Of a stretch of DNA of 64,000 nt, positions 52,087 to 60,937 are shown piece after piece. Position 1 is the first letter of the stretch. Each line of letters opens with the position of its first letter. A model generated the notes under the pieces. That model worked only from the letters and a program-made list of their open reading frames with translations, searched no databases and had not been told where the DNA came from. A program made the position numbers and the translations under genes. This DNA is from JABMOV01 sp964344305 (GTDB lineage: Bacteria; Fidelibacterota; Marinisomatia; Marinisomatales; JABMOV01): assembly GCA_964344305.1 (NCBI GenBank), contig CAYFMT010000001.1, positions 62,001-126,000 on the forward strand. The letters run 5' to 3'.

Positions 52087-52668
52087 ATGCAAAAAGACGC
52101 CATTATCATAGAAGCGGCCATACGAGTTTTCGCTCGAGATGGGCTCGAAAAAGGAAAAATTGCTGATATAGCAAAAGAGGCTGGAATTGGGAAAGGCACC
52201 GTATACGAATACTTTTCCAGCAAAGAGGATCTGTTCCTCGCTATTGAAGAACATATAACCGGCGGACTCCTCCTCATCGTGGATGAAGCTATGTCACAGC
52301 AGGTAACAGCACAGCAAAAACTTCGCTCCATTTTTACCATCAGTGTGAACCACCTTCAGGAAATGAACGATGAATTGCTCATTGTGACAGAGCTGCTGGT
52401 TCAGGGCGCCAGAGGACACCTGTTTCACGGGGACAATAAAACCCTCTCTGGTATGTATGCAAGCTTCAGGGAAAAAGTGGAATCCATTCTAAACGAGGGC
52501 ATGATAAACGGTGAATTCAGGGAAATGAACGCGCCGGGCGTTGCCACGCTTTTCCTGGCGTTTATCGATGGAATAATCTGGCAATACATTTTTGTGAACG
52601 ACTCTGAACAATTTTCTATTCTCCTGAATGAGGCGGTGGAGTCATTTATGAAGGGAATATTATTATGA
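52087..52668 (+). CDS. TetR-family transcriptional regulator
   Basis: A 193-residue repressor. The helix-turn-helix is IIIEAAIRVFARDGLEKGKIADIAKEAGIGKGTVYEYFSSKEDLFLAI (about 6-53), the classic TetR_N form with G-K-G-T-V-Y-x-Y-F. The C-terminal ligand-binding part is helical, with VTELLVQGARGHLFHGDN and an aromatic-rich FLAFIDGIIWQYIFVN. It begins the operon, follows a palindromic operator, and overlaps the LolA-like gene by ATGA. It should sense the substrate of the exporter downstream and repress the whole unit. Confidence 0.95.
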   Translation: MQKDAIIIEAAIRVFARDGLEKGKIADIAKEAGIGKGTVYEYFSSKEDLFLAIEEHITGGLLLIVDEAMSQQVTAQQKLRSIFTISVNHLQEMNDELLIVTELLVQGARGHLFHGDNKTLSGMYASFREKVESILNEGMINGEFREMNAPGVATLFLAFIDGIIWQYIFVNDSEQFSILLNEAVESFMKGILL

Positions 52669-53399
52669 AGCATGTCATCACCATCATCCTTCTTTTTTCC
52701 GCAGGGATGGCACAAATACCTTCCGGGGATGACATTATTGATCGCATGATCAGTATTATGTCTCCGGAGAACAGTAAAGGGACCATGGAGCAGGTTGTTC
52801 AATCAAGCAATGGGAGCACCAGGACCTATTTATTGGAAATGTACAGCGGGAATAAAAATGAAAAGGCGCTCATGCGCTACTTGAAACCAACAAGCGTGAA
52901 GGGACAATCCTTTCTCATGCTGGACGATGGAGACAATATCTGGACCTACTTCCCCAGGACCCGCCGGGTACGGAAACTCACATCTAACGCAAAACTTCAA
53001 GGAAGCGATTTCACCTTTGATGATATGTCATCAGACGAAACATGGAAAGAAGATTTCACCGTAACAAATACTGGGAAAACCATGTTAAACAATGCTGAAT
53101 GCTGGAAGCTGGAAGGCAAGGAAACAGACAGGAACACATCGGACTATCCGAAAGTGGTGCTCTATGTTCGCACATCGGATTATTACCCCCTCCAAATTGA
53201 TTATATAAACGTAAAGGACCAGGTTGAGAAATCTCTTTACCTGGAAGACATTCGCACAGTGGATACATTTCCCACAGCCTTTATGGTTCGAATGAAAAAC
53301 CATATTGAAAACTCTGAGACCAGGATGATAACAAAGGATATTTCCTATGACTGGACTCCACCAGAGGGATTTTTCACAGAGAGGAACCTGAAAAAATGA
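52665..53399 (+). CDS. LolA-like outer-membrane lipoprotein-sorting protein
   Basis: A 244-residue periplasmic protein with a signal peptide (KHVITIILLFSAGMAQ). The family core (outer membrane lipoprotein-sorting type, related to the LolA/LolB fold) is seen in MISIMSPENSKGTMEQVVQ, YLLEMYSGNKNEKALMRYLKPTSVKGQSFLML, IWTYFPRTRRVRKLTSNAKLQGSDFTFDDMSS and EDFTVTNTGKTMLNNAECWKLEG. These proteins bind lipid-like ligands in a half-barrel. Beside an RND exporter and an outer-membrane barrel it may shuttle a hydrophobic cargo. It overlaps both neighbours by four bases. Confidence 0.88.
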   Translation: MKHVITIILLFSAGMAQIPSGDDIIDRMISIMSPENSKGTMEQVVQSSNGSTRTYLLEMYSGNKNEKALMRYLKPTSVKGQSFLMLDDGDNIWTYFPRTRRVRKLTSNAKLQGSDFTFDDMSSDETWKEDFTVTNTGKTMLNNAECWKLEGKETDRNTSDYPKVVLYVRTSDYYPLQIDYINVKDQVEKSLYLEDIRTVDTFPTAFMVRMKNHIENSETRMITKDISYDWTPPEGFFTERNLKK

Positions 53400-54556
53400 A
53401 ACGATTCCTGCTCTTTTTTCTATCTGGATTTCTCTTCGCCCAGGTTGACTTTTTCGGGTATGTTGAAACGGAATTTGATGCGATGCGCTTCAAAGATGAA
53501 ACCTATGGTTTTGGGTATTCAAAATTGCGAATGAACTTTGAGTCCATGCGTGATGATGTTGCCATCGCTGGAAATGTAAATGTGCAGAAATATTATGGAA
53601 AAACAACCTGGGATCTATTTGATTTTTTGCCTGATGAAATCTGGAAACCACTTTTTCAGCCATCGGGAGTACCAGACTCGCTCTGGGTAACAGAGTTCCC
53701 CCTTGAGATTCAGGACACCCTGTACATGGATAATCTCTATGCCCGAATGAGTTTCCCCAAGTTTGATATCACTGTGGGTCGCCAACCCATTAGCCTGGGA
53801 TCCGGGTATGCGTGGAACCCCACAGATTTTTTTAACCAGAAAAGCCTAATGGATCCCACATACGAACAACCGGGAATCATGGCATACAGATTGGAAATCC
53901 CCTTCGGTTACAGGGGCCTGTTGGATATAGCGCTGGCTCCGGATGAAAACTGGGACAAGACCACAAAAATGGTTCTGTTAAAATCCGGTATAAGTGCATT
54001 TGATGTATCCGTATCCTGGACCGAAACAGATCATTTCATTCCCTACTGGAGATTTGCGGATATGGCGATGGAAAGAGAAAAAGCACAATACGCCGGGTTT
54101 GCGCTGGTTGGACAAATTGGAGATATGGGCCTATGGTCAGAAGGAACTCACTCAAGTCGCACAGTAGACCATCTTGAGTTCATTCTTGGTACGGATTACA
54201 CATTTTCCAATGGTACCTATATCCTGGCAGAGTATTTATCAAACAGCCTTGGGGCAGAAAAAGGCACCACCGAGTTTAGAGATTACTCAACATACTTCTC
54301 CGGCGAGACACACAGCCTGAACCAACACTATATTTTTTCCATGGTTCGTCACGGATTGACGGATTACATATCCCTGGGATGCTTCACAATAGGCAATCTG
54401 GATGACGAAAGCTGGATGATAAGCCCAACACTGGACTGGGACATGAAATACGATGTCAGCCTGAGCGTGTATTATAGCATTTCCCTTGGGGATGATCAAT
54501 CGGAGTTTGGGCTTCAGGAAGATGCATTCCGGATTCGGCTAAGGGCACATTTCTAA
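53396..54556 (+). CDS. outer-membrane beta-barrel protein of the exporter operon
   Basis: A 386-residue protein with a signal peptide (RFLLFFLSGFLFAQ). The mature part is barrel-like: FFGYVETEFDAMRFKDETYGFGYSKLRMNFESM, IAGNVNVQKYYG, FDITVGRQPISLGSGYAWNPTDFFNQK (a segment also seen in DUF1302-like porins of MMPL operons), LGTDYTFSNGTYILAEYL and a C-terminal AFRIRLRAHF ending in Phe, the classic barrel terminus. It is coupled to the LolA-like gene by ATGA and lies 7 bases before the dehydrogenase gene. It is a candidate outer-membrane exit or receptor for the cargo moved by the RND protein. Confidence 0.75.
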   Translation: MKRFLLFFLSGFLFAQVDFFGYVETEFDAMRFKDETYGFGYSKLRMNFESMRDDVAIAGNVNVQKYYGKTTWDLFDFLPDEIWKPLFQPSGVPDSLWVTEFPLEIQDTLYMDNLYARMSFPKFDITVGRQPISLGSGYAWNPTDFFNQKSLMDPTYEQPGIMAYRLEIPFGYRGLLDIALAPDENWDKTTKMVLLKSGISAFDVSVSWTETDHFIPYWRFADMAMEREKAQYAGFALVGQIGDMGLWSEGTHSSRTVDHLEFILGTDYTFSNGTYILAEYLSNSLGAEKGTTEFRDYSTYFSGETHSLNQHYIFSMVRHGLTDYISLGCFTIGNLDDESWMISPTLDWDMKYDVSLSVYYSISLGDDQSEFGLQEDAFRIRLRAHF

Positions 54557-54563
54557 GACGATT

Positions 54564-55676
54564 ATGAAAACCATTGGAATCATAGGCGGGACGGGAAACA
54601 CGGGACGGAAATTAGCCACCCTTTTGCTTAAATATACGTCCTGCAGAGTTGTTGTGGGGGCACGCAAGGAAGACATCCTTGAAAGGACAGTTACAAGACT
54701 GAAGAAAGATTTCCCCAACCGTGACCTTGATGGCAGATCCGTTGATGTGTACCATGAGAAAAGTCGGATACATTACATTGAATCTGTGGACATGGTTGTG
54801 GTGGCATCAGGTACAGCAGATATTGCGGACGAAGTGGTGCAGACCTGCCTGGACCTGAAAAAGGATTATCTGGATATCCATTATTCAAATTCCCGCTTGA
54901 GAAAACTGGAAACAATGAGGTCCTCCATAGAGACTTCACAAAGCCTTGTTATTACAGAAGCAGGGTATCACCCGGGATTGCCGTCGGCCATGATACGACA
55001 TGCAGCAAGACACTTACCTGGATTAAAATCAGCTTTCATTGGCGGTGTGCTGAATGTGGACTGGAACAGCCTGTCCATTGAAAAATCAACTGTGGATGAG
55101 TTTGCCCGGGAAATGATGGATTTTAGTATGAAGTTCTATGAAAACAGCCAGTGGAAAAACGGGAGCATGTGGACCACGCGAGATTTCAAGTCCATGGACT
55201 TTGGAGAGCCGCTAGGAAAAAAGACCATGTCCCCCATGTACTTTGAGGAACTGGAAGCAATTCCCAAAATGATACCATCTCTTGTAAACACAGGATTTTA
55301 TATTGCTGGTACCCACTGGTTTTCTGACATGATCATTATGCCAATTGTATTCCTGGGATTAAAACTGTTCCCACAAAAAGGATTATCGTTATTCGGCAAA
55401 CTCCTGTTTTGGTCCTGGGGCAGATTTACAACTCCGCCTTACAGAGTCATACTGCAAATGGAAGCAGAATCGGACACAGAGAAAAAGACTGTCCAGCTTA
55501 GTCACGAGGACGGGTACTGGTTCACTGCTATTCCCGTGGCGGCCTGCTTAATACAATATATCAACAAGATGCTACCGACTTCCGGTTATCATTATATGGG
55601 GCATATTGTTGATACTGAACATCTTATGACAACCATGAAATCCATGGGAATAGTCATCAAAGAAACAAACAATTGA
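54564..55676 (+). CDS. saccharopine dehydrogenase-like NAD(P)-binding protein
   Basis: A 370-residue protein with an N-terminal Rossmann motif MKTIGIIGGTGNTGRKLATLLL (G-x-x-G-x-x-G), the RVVVGARKEDILERT strand, and VDMVVVASGTADIADEVVQTCLDLKKDYLDI, the saccharopine-dehydrogenase-type domain. TEAGYHPGLPSAMIRHAA and a hydrophobic C-terminal region (MIIMPIVFLGLKLFPQKGLSLFGKLLFWSWG) resemble membrane-associated homologues such as trans-acting enoyl reductases of lipid pathways. Placed between an outer-membrane barrel and an RND exporter, lipid modification is more likely than lysine metabolism. This is an inference from context. Confidence 0.8.
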   Translation: MKTIGIIGGTGNTGRKLATLLLKYTSCRVVVGARKEDILERTVTRLKKDFPNRDLDGRSVDVYHEKSRIHYIESVDMVVVASGTADIADEVVQTCLDLKKDYLDIHYSNSRLRKLETMRSSIETSQSLVITEAGYHPGLPSAMIRHAARHLPGLKSAFIGGVLNVDWNSLSIEKSTVDEFAREMMDFSMKFYENSQWKNGSMWTTRDFKSMDFGEPLGKKTMSPMYFEELEAIPKMIPSLVNTGFYIAGTHWFSDMIIMPIVFLGLKLFPQKGLSLFGKLLFWSWGRFTTPPYRVILQMEAESDTEKKTVQLSHEDGYWFTAIPVAACLIQYINKMLPTSGYHYMGHIVDTEHLMTTMKSMGIVIKETNN

Positions 55677-55692
55677 TTAAAAAGAGAGAACA

Positions 55693-58449
55693 ATGAGAGA
55701 TAGACTGCTTTTATCCCTGTCAAAAACCATTTCAAACCGACCGTGGACAACCGTTCTTGCCATCGTGATTGTTACCATACTTTTCGGATGGCTGATGTCA
55801 CAACTGAAACTGGAAACAAATTTTACAAATCTCATGCCAAAAGATGACCCCATGGTGGAGGAATTCGATCGCATCATGGATGAGTTTGCCGGTGCTGCCT
55901 CCATGATTGTGGTGGCTGAGGGAGATCCGGAAAAACTGATTCTCTTTGCGGATGAGGCAGCCGGCGAAATAGAGCAGCTGAAGCAGTATGTGAAGAAAGT
56001 GGATTACAAGCTTCCGAAGGATTTACTGGCTGATCATGCCCTCATGCTTATGAAAGCAGAGGACCTGGAAACCAACAAGTCACTGTTTACTGACCCAAAT
56101 ATCAGCGGTTTTTTACAGAACCTGAACGATTCATTCGAGAGGGAATACACAGGCAGCGGAGGCGGGTCTATCGAGGGACAGGAGCAAGAACAGGGAGCCC
56201 TGCGCTTTATGGACGGACTCCAGACATTCACGGAAGTCATGAACAATGTTCTGGCGGGAAACGGTGAAAAAGCTGGTCCCAATGCAGCAAATGCCATTTT
56301 GTTCGGGGACACATATTATAGAAGCTGGGACCGGCAAATGCTCATTATGCAGATCATCCCGACATTTGACATGATGGACATTGAAAGTGATACAGCTGCC
56401 ACCAATGCATCGGAGAGAATCGTGAAAAGGATCGCCGCGGAACATGGGGTTCAGGCAGGACTTGCAGGGGCAATTCCTCTAGCCCGAGATGAAATGGTTG
56501 CCATGGAAACAGATTCGTTCACCATCACGTCCATAGCGCTGGTAGCCATACTCATCCTGTTTGTCGTTGCTTTCCGCATGATTGTAAGCCCGATCCTGGC
56601 GATTATGACGTTGATCATCGGTATCATCTGGGCACTTGGGTTATCCTATCTCTTCGTAGGATCCCTGAACATGATGACAGCCATGATGGGGGTTATCCTT
56701 GTTGGGCTGGGCATTGATTTTTCTATTCACATCATTGCGGTCTACAGTGAAATGCGTGCGCTGGGGAAGGATATTCATGAATCCCTGAGAATTACTATGC
56801 AGAAGTCCGGACTTGGTGTCCTAACCGGCGGATTTACCACCTCTGCTGCATTTCTGTCCATGATGGTGTCCAGTTCCCGAGGATATCAGGAATTTGGCAT
56901 CACGCTGGGCGTTGGAATTATCATGACGATGTTTGCGGCCCTTACGGTACTGCCGACATTGCTTATCCTGCGAGAAAAAGCAGTGGCAACCTTCAGAAAA
57001 AAATCAGCAAACAAATCCCTGAAAGATATTTCATATAAACGTCTTGGAGTCATGTCCAATAACCTGTCCCGATTTCCCATTGTATCCATTATTGTATTAG
57101 CGGCGGCGGTGGTTTTCCTTGGATACAGAGGGTCCACCATCACCTGGGATTACAATTACCTGAATATGGAGCCGGAAGGGTTGGAGTCCATTATCCTCCA
57201 GGATAAAATGATTGAGAAACTGGACATGAGTGGCGATTATGCCTATTTCACCGCACGAACATTGAAGGAAGCCCAGGAATTGACTGACGCAGCAAAGGAA
57301 ATGCGAACATCAGGTATGGTCCGCTCCATTGTGGATTACCTGCCGTCAGAAACAGAACAGACCGTGCGACAAACCTACGTCGAAGAAATCCATGACAGGT
57401 TGAGACGGTCCAGAATCAGGAATACAATGACCCCTGGTGAGTTTGAGCAATTTGTCTCGGAAATGGCTCGTCTGGAAATGAATGTCATGGAAATCCAGGA
57501 TATGGCCAATATCGGGAACCAGGATAAGGTTTACTTGAAGACGGGTTTATTGGTAGGTGTTGTTCCGGAAGACGAAGACGAAACCGTCATGGGGTGGCAG
57601 GAAACACTGGCAGAAGCCAGTGTGGACATAAACACGGGGCTGCTTTCACAGCTCGTTACGAGGTTGCAGACCCTGACGGATAAAGAGCGGAATTACCTGG
57701 AGCAATTTCAACGTGACTTTGCCCGAACATTTAAGCGTATGGGGCTTCGTATGGCGAATCCGGAACCGGTGACCCTGAACACAGTTCCCACATCCATTCG
57801 CAATCAGTACGTAGGGGCATCTGGAGAATTATTCCTCATCACGATTTTCCCTAAAGCCAACGTTTGGGATAATGTCTTTTTGAATCAGTTTACCGCTGAG
57901 CTGGAGGATATCAGTCCAAGGGCCACGGGCTTACCGCCCGTATACAAACGACTGATAGACATTTTTGCAGAGGATGGGAAAATTGCCACAGCCCTGGCCA
58001 TTGCAGTCATTTTCGTCATACTTCTCCTCGATTTCAGAAAGATCAAATGGGCAGCCCTTGCACTTGTTCCACTTGTTGTCGGCGCCATCTGGATGCTGGG
58101 AACCATGGAACTATCGGGATTACAGCTCACCATGATGAATATTATGGCTGTACCGCTGATTATCGGTATAGGAATTGACGATGGGGTTCATATCGTGCAC
58201 CGCTACAAAATTGAAGGATGGACAAAACACAAAACCGTCTTTTCATCCACCGGGCGCGCCATCTTCCTTACATCCCTCACCACCATGCTGGGGTTTGGGT
58301 CCCTGACCTTTGCCACCTACAGGGGATTGGGTTCTATGGGGATTGCGCTGTTTATCGGCGTGGGTATGTGTTTTCTTGCATCGGTTTTAGTAGTTCCCTC
58401 ATTGTTGGGACTTATAAACCGATTTAGAGGAAATGTGCAGAAGAAATAA
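55693..58449 (+). CDS. RND/MMPL-family exporter
   Basis: A 918-residue inner-membrane transporter with two six-helix halves. The N-terminal helix (TTVLAIVIVTILFGWLMSQL) is followed by a periplasmic loop (about 35-270), then helices with VGLGIDFSIHIIAVYSEMRALGKDIHESLRITMQKSG. A second large loop (about 490-740) follows, and the second half has IIGIGIDDGVHIVHRYKIEG. The paired G-x-x-x-D-[FD] motifs (G-I-D-F, G-I-D-D) mark the proton-relay helices. The type fits MMPL/HpnN-like lipid exporters rather than drug pumps, given the LolA-like partner. Last gene of the TetR operon, followed by an inverted repeat. Confidence 0.93.
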   Translation: MRDRLLLSLSKTISNRPWTTVLAIVIVTILFGWLMSQLKLETNFTNLMPKDDPMVEEFDRIMDEFAGAASMIVVAEGDPEKLILFADEAAGEIEQLKQYVKKVDYKLPKDLLADHALMLMKAEDLETNKSLFTDPNISGFLQNLNDSFEREYTGSGGGSIEGQEQEQGALRFMDGLQTFTEVMNNVLAGNGEKAGPNAANAILFGDTYYRSWDRQMLIMQIIPTFDMMDIESDTAATNASERIVKRIAAEHGVQAGLAGAIPLARDEMVAMETDSFTITSIALVAILILFVVAFRMIVSPILAIMTLIIGIIWALGLSYLFVGSLNMMTAMMGVILVGLGIDFSIHIIAVYSEMRALGKDIHESLRITMQKSGLGVLTGGFTTSAAFLSMMVSSSRGYQEFGITLGVGIIMTMFAALTVLPTLLILREKAVATFRKKSANKSLKDISYKRLGVMSNNLSRFPIVSIIVLAAAVVFLGYRGSTITWDYNYLNMEPEGLESIILQDKMIEKLDMSGDYAYFTARTLKEAQELTDAAKEMRTSGMVRSIVDYLPSETEQTVRQTYVEEIHDRLRRSRIRNTMTPGEFEQFVSEMARLEMNVMEIQDMANIGNQDKVYLKTGLLVGVVPEDEDETVMGWQETLAEASVDINTGLLSQLVTRLQTLTDKERNYLEQFQRDFARTFKRMGLRMANPEPVTLNTVPTSIRNQYVGASGELFLITIFPKANVWDNVFLNQFTAELEDISPRATGLPPVYKRLIDIFAEDGKIATALAIAVIFVILLLDFRKIKWAALALVPLVVGAIWMLGTMELSGLQLTMMNIMAVPLIIGIGIDDGVHIVHRYKIEGWTKHKTVFSSTGRAIFLTSLTTMLGFGSLTFATYRGLGSMGIALFIGVGMCFLASVLVVPSLLGLINRFRGNVQKK

Positions 58450-58500
58450 CCACGAAAACACGAAGTTCAAAACAAATTATCCTTCGCGCTTTCGTGGTTA
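58447..58500. repeat. inverted repeat / probable terminator after the RND exporter
   Basis: TAACCACGAAA (58447-58457) and TTTCGTGGTTA (58490-58500) are perfect 11-base arms; a further inner pair CGAAG/CTTCG (58461-58465, 58482-58486) extends the stem. It starts in the stop codon of the RND gene and lies between it and the convergent DUF2892 gene. There is no T run, so it may be a dispersed repeat as much as a terminator. Confidence 0.6.
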
Positions 58501-58506
58501 AGAAGT

Positions 58507-58710
58507 CTAGTCTTCTTTTGATGTACTGATTTTAAATGGAACGTATACTGGACACCATTTAACAAGACCGGTGATAACCGGGAGCCATGCAAGATTGTAC
58601 CAGGGATTGTAATGCCCTGTCATAGCGTATCGAATGTAATGGAATGCCAGGATAATGACACCGACACCAATACGCAGCATTCGGTCTGTTTTTCCCATAT
58701 TGCACTTCAT
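58507..58710 (-). CDS. DUF2892 (YgaP-type) small membrane protein
   Basis: A complete 67-residue protein. MKCNMGKTDRMLRIGVGVIIL is the start typical of DUF2892 (the 'N-[MV]-G-x-x-D-R-x-[IL]-R-x-[IL]-[IV]-x-G' motif), and WLPVITGLVKWCPVYVPFKI is the second conserved hydrophobic part with Cys-Pro. Two membrane helices are predicted. In other bacteria the domain occurs alone or fused to rhodanese; here it is alone. An AAGGAGG ribosome site lies just upstream of the ATG. Confidence 0.85.
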   Translation of the reverse strand: MKCNMGKTDRMLRIGVGVIILAFHYIRYAMTGHYNPWYNLAWLPVITGLVKWCPVYVPFKISTSKED

Positions 58711-58779
58711 ATTGCCTCCTTTGTTTTCAAAATAAGTAACACAAATTAATAAAGTGATTCCATGTTCAAAACGGAAGGC

Positions 58780-60468
58780 TTAACGATTTGTCCTAAGCAG
58801 GACATTTCTTCCCCATCGCAATGGCAGAAATATCGTCACCACATTTAATACCAGAACCACCATTAACAACCAAATCAGGGTGAACGTCCACTCCTCCGCC
58901 ATCAGAATCTGAAAGACATACACCATGGCTCCCACCATCAATGCCACATAGACAAGGGACGCAAGAACCGTGATGATCCCGCCGGCACTGGATGTAATTC
59001 TCATGGGGTTCTGTTCATCGAATTGTGGAAAAACAGCACCCAGCCCCAGGGATAAACTCACGAGGCCCATGCTCATAAAAAGTAGGAAAATAGTGGAGAT
59101 GGTGGTGACCATGGGATCCTGCCCTAAATAGTAGTTGCCCACAAGAGCCACAATCTCTGCCAGGGTAAAAAAGAGAAGAAAAGACATCCAGAATTTTACC
59201 CGAAACAGTTTTGACAGATGCATGGGAGAAGAAAGCATGACCCATAATCCATGACCTTCGAGACTGATAAGGGGATATACAAAACGGGATGTGAGCGCCG
59301 CGAGGGTAAACCCGGAAAACCCGAAATTGAAGAGGTAGATAAGGGTTTGCCAGAATGGATCAAGTCTCGCGATCTGGATATCTGCTCTCGCAAGATTAAC
59401 AAGGTATAACGTGATGAAGAATCCAAACATGAGAAATTGAATCCACTGCTGAGGTGTACGGACAAACTGAAGTATATCCTTGATGACAAGGGCACGGTAC
59501 TGGGCAGGGATCAGTGAAAACACCCGGCTGCTGGAAACGGTTCGAAATGACAATCGTTTTTTTCGCGTGTTCGTTCCCTCCATCACCTGGAAAGATGTAT
59601 AGAAATTCCTGGATGCTATCCACCCGGCTGCTTCATAGGCCACCAGGGAACTTGTAAGCATCAGACCCACAAAATAAAATAAACTGCCCCAGTCTTTTTG
59701 TCCAAGATCTATGATCATTTCGCTGAGCCAGTAGCTGGGAATATAGGGAAAGGGATTGGACGCCAGGTTCCCCATGTAACGGCTGATGGCCCGGAAATTG
59801 GAAGGAACCCCCACCAGAAGTGTTTCCTGTTGACTGAATTGAAAATAGATATAGAATAAACCAGAGAAGAGAATCCCAAGAGCAATGAAAATAGATCGCA
59901 TCTGGAAATATTTTGACAGCCGAACCACGATCATGATAATAGACATACCGATGGAGGCAGCAATTAAGAGGAAAGGCAGAATTCCCACGGGGAGGAACAA
60001 AGATATTTGTGAAATCGACAGGGCTTTCACCTGTCCATAAGCCAGGCTCAATGGAATCCCTAACATGAGAATGGCCCAGGAACTGTAAATCATATTCTCT
60101 ACAAGCTTGGTCCGAAACAGGGTCCTGTAGGTCACAGGTTTGGTTATAAAAAATGTGACCTCAGGGGATCGATACAGGGTGCTCATGGCTGTGAGGATAT
60201 TGGAAAGAATCAGAAGGTAGAAGATAATGGACCATCCGAGGTAGAAAAATCGATCCAGGAGCAAAACACCAATCTCTCCTTGATTGAGAAGGAAGGTTGC
60301 GCCAAGAAACAATAGCTTATAGCCACCCAACAGAATCCCTGTCATAATGGATAGGGGCACCACCGTTTCCAGCCACCGTTTTTTTACACTGGTTTTTAAT
60401 CCCCGGGTAAAGGAACGGGATCGCAACGAGATAAACAGGCGATAGAATGAGGACATGCTAGAACTCAT
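58780..60468 (-). CDS. ABC-2-type transporter permease
   Basis: Integral membrane protein of 562 residues with about twelve hydrophobic segments (for example LETVVPLSIMTGILLGGYKLLFLGATFL, IIFYLLILSNILTAMSTLY, LFFTLAEIVALVGNYYL, IFLLFMSMGLVSLSLGLGAVF). The region AMSTLYRSPEVTFFITKPVT and the late GLVSLSLGLGAVFPQFDEQNPMRITSSAGGII are typical of large ABC-2 exporter permeases. The start is uncertain: the ATG at 60468 overlaps the end of the DUF559 gene, while the ATG at 60456 follows its TAG by one base. Its partner ATPase lies 470 bases upstream, separated by the DUF559 insertion. Substrate unknown. Confidence 0.85.
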   Translation of the reverse strand: MSSSMSSFYRLFISLRSRSFTRGLKTSVKKRWLETVVPLSIMTGILLGGYKLLFLGATFLLNQGEIGVLLLDRFFYLGWSIIFYLLILSNILTAMSTLYRSPEVTFFITKPVTYRTLFRTKLVENMIYSSWAILMLGIPLSLAYGQVKALSISQISLFLPVGILPFLLIAASIGMSIIMIVVRLSKYFQMRSIFIALGILFSGLFYIYFQFSQQETLLVGVPSNFRAISRYMGNLASNPFPYIPSYWLSEMIIDLGQKDWGSLFYFVGLMLTSSLVAYEAAGWIASRNFYTSFQVMEGTNTRKKRLSFRTVSSSRVFSLIPAQYRALVIKDILQFVRTPQQWIQFLMFGFFITLYLVNLARADIQIARLDPFWQTLIYLFNFGFSGFTLAALTSRFVYPLISLEGHGLWVMLSSPMHLSKLFRVKFWMSFLLFFTLAEIVALVGNYYLGQDPMVTTISTIFLLFMSMGLVSLSLGLGAVFPQFDEQNPMRITSSAGGIITVLASLVYVALMVGAMVYVFQILMAEEWTFTLIWLLMVVLVLNVVTIFLPLRWGRNVLLRTNR

Positions 60469-60892
60469 CCCTCTTTTTAGATGTTTTAAATCCCCCTGAT
60501 TCCCCCTTTTGCAAAGGGGGACGACAACGTTCCGATGTTTGGAAAGAGTAGATCCACTGCTCGATTCTTTCTAAAACAGATTCTAAACCTGCTTTAACTT
60601 CATAATCGGAGAAATGTAGTACATTAAAACCAATTGCTTGAAAATAATGATCTCGCGTTGTATCATACTCCGATTTATCCAGGTGACTATCACCATCAAT
60701 TTCAATAATTAATTTGAGTCTGGGGCAATAGAAATCAACAATATAATGACCAATTGGTCTTTGTCGATTGAGCTGGTACCCCATTAACTGCTTCAGTTTG
60801 AGCTGACTCCACAACAACACTTCAGACTTGGTTGAATTATTCCTGAGATGTCGTGCGCGCTCTTTTAATTTTGGATTATATATGATCTTCAT
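60458..60892 (-). CDS. DUF559 (restriction-endonuclease-fold) protein
   Basis: A 144-residue protein of the DUF559 family, related to very-short-patch-repair/type II nuclease folds. Motifs are LRNNSTKSEVLLWSQLKLKQLMGYQLNRQRPIGHYIVDFYCPRLKLIIEIDGDSH, with the nuclease-type Asp (IVDFYC) and Glu-x-Asp (IEIDGD), then YDTTRDHYFQAIGFNVLHFSDYEV. The last about 20 residues (PPLQKGESGGFKTSKK) are encoded by the left flanking repeat, so the original stop seems to have been lost or overprinted. The gene splits an ABC operon and is flanked by inverted repeats, which suggests a mobile or transferable unit. Nuclease activity is inferred. Confidence 0.9.
   Translation of the reverse strand: MKIIYNPKLKERARHLRNNSTKSEVLLWSQLKLKQLMGYQLNRQRPIGHYIVDFYCPRLKLIIEIDGDSHLDKSEYDTTRDHYFQAIGFNVLHFSDYEVKAGLESVLERIEQWIYSFQTSERCRPPLQKGESGGFKTSKKRDEF
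60488..60521. repeat. left flanking repeat of the DUF559 gene
   Basis: 34 bases with three C5/G5 blocks, of the form TCCCCCTGATTCCCCC, then a TTTTGCAAA centre, then GGGGGA; CCCCCTTT-TGC-AAAGGGGG can fold as a hairpin. It is the inverted, diverged counterpart of the repeat at 60898-60932 and runs through the 3' end of the DUF559 reading frame. Confidence 0.85.
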
Positions 60893-60897
60893 CCATT

Positions 60898-60932
60898 AAA
60901 GCCCCCCTTATCAAAGGGGGATTTAGGGGGTT
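60898..60932. repeat. right flanking repeat of the DUF559 gene
   Basis: 35 bases: CCCCCCTTATCAAAGGGGG followed by ATTTAGGGGG, five bases upstream of the DUF559 start codon and five bases after the end of the ABC ATPase gene. It is related to the left copy as an inverted repeat with the same C5-spacer-G5-spacer-G5 layout. Confidence 0.85.
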
Positions 60933-60937
60933 GTATA

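Noticed and set aside
60488..60932. CRISPR-like array from the C5/G5 repeats
   Set aside because: There are only two copies, in inverted orientation, with a gene between them; no regular spacers are present.
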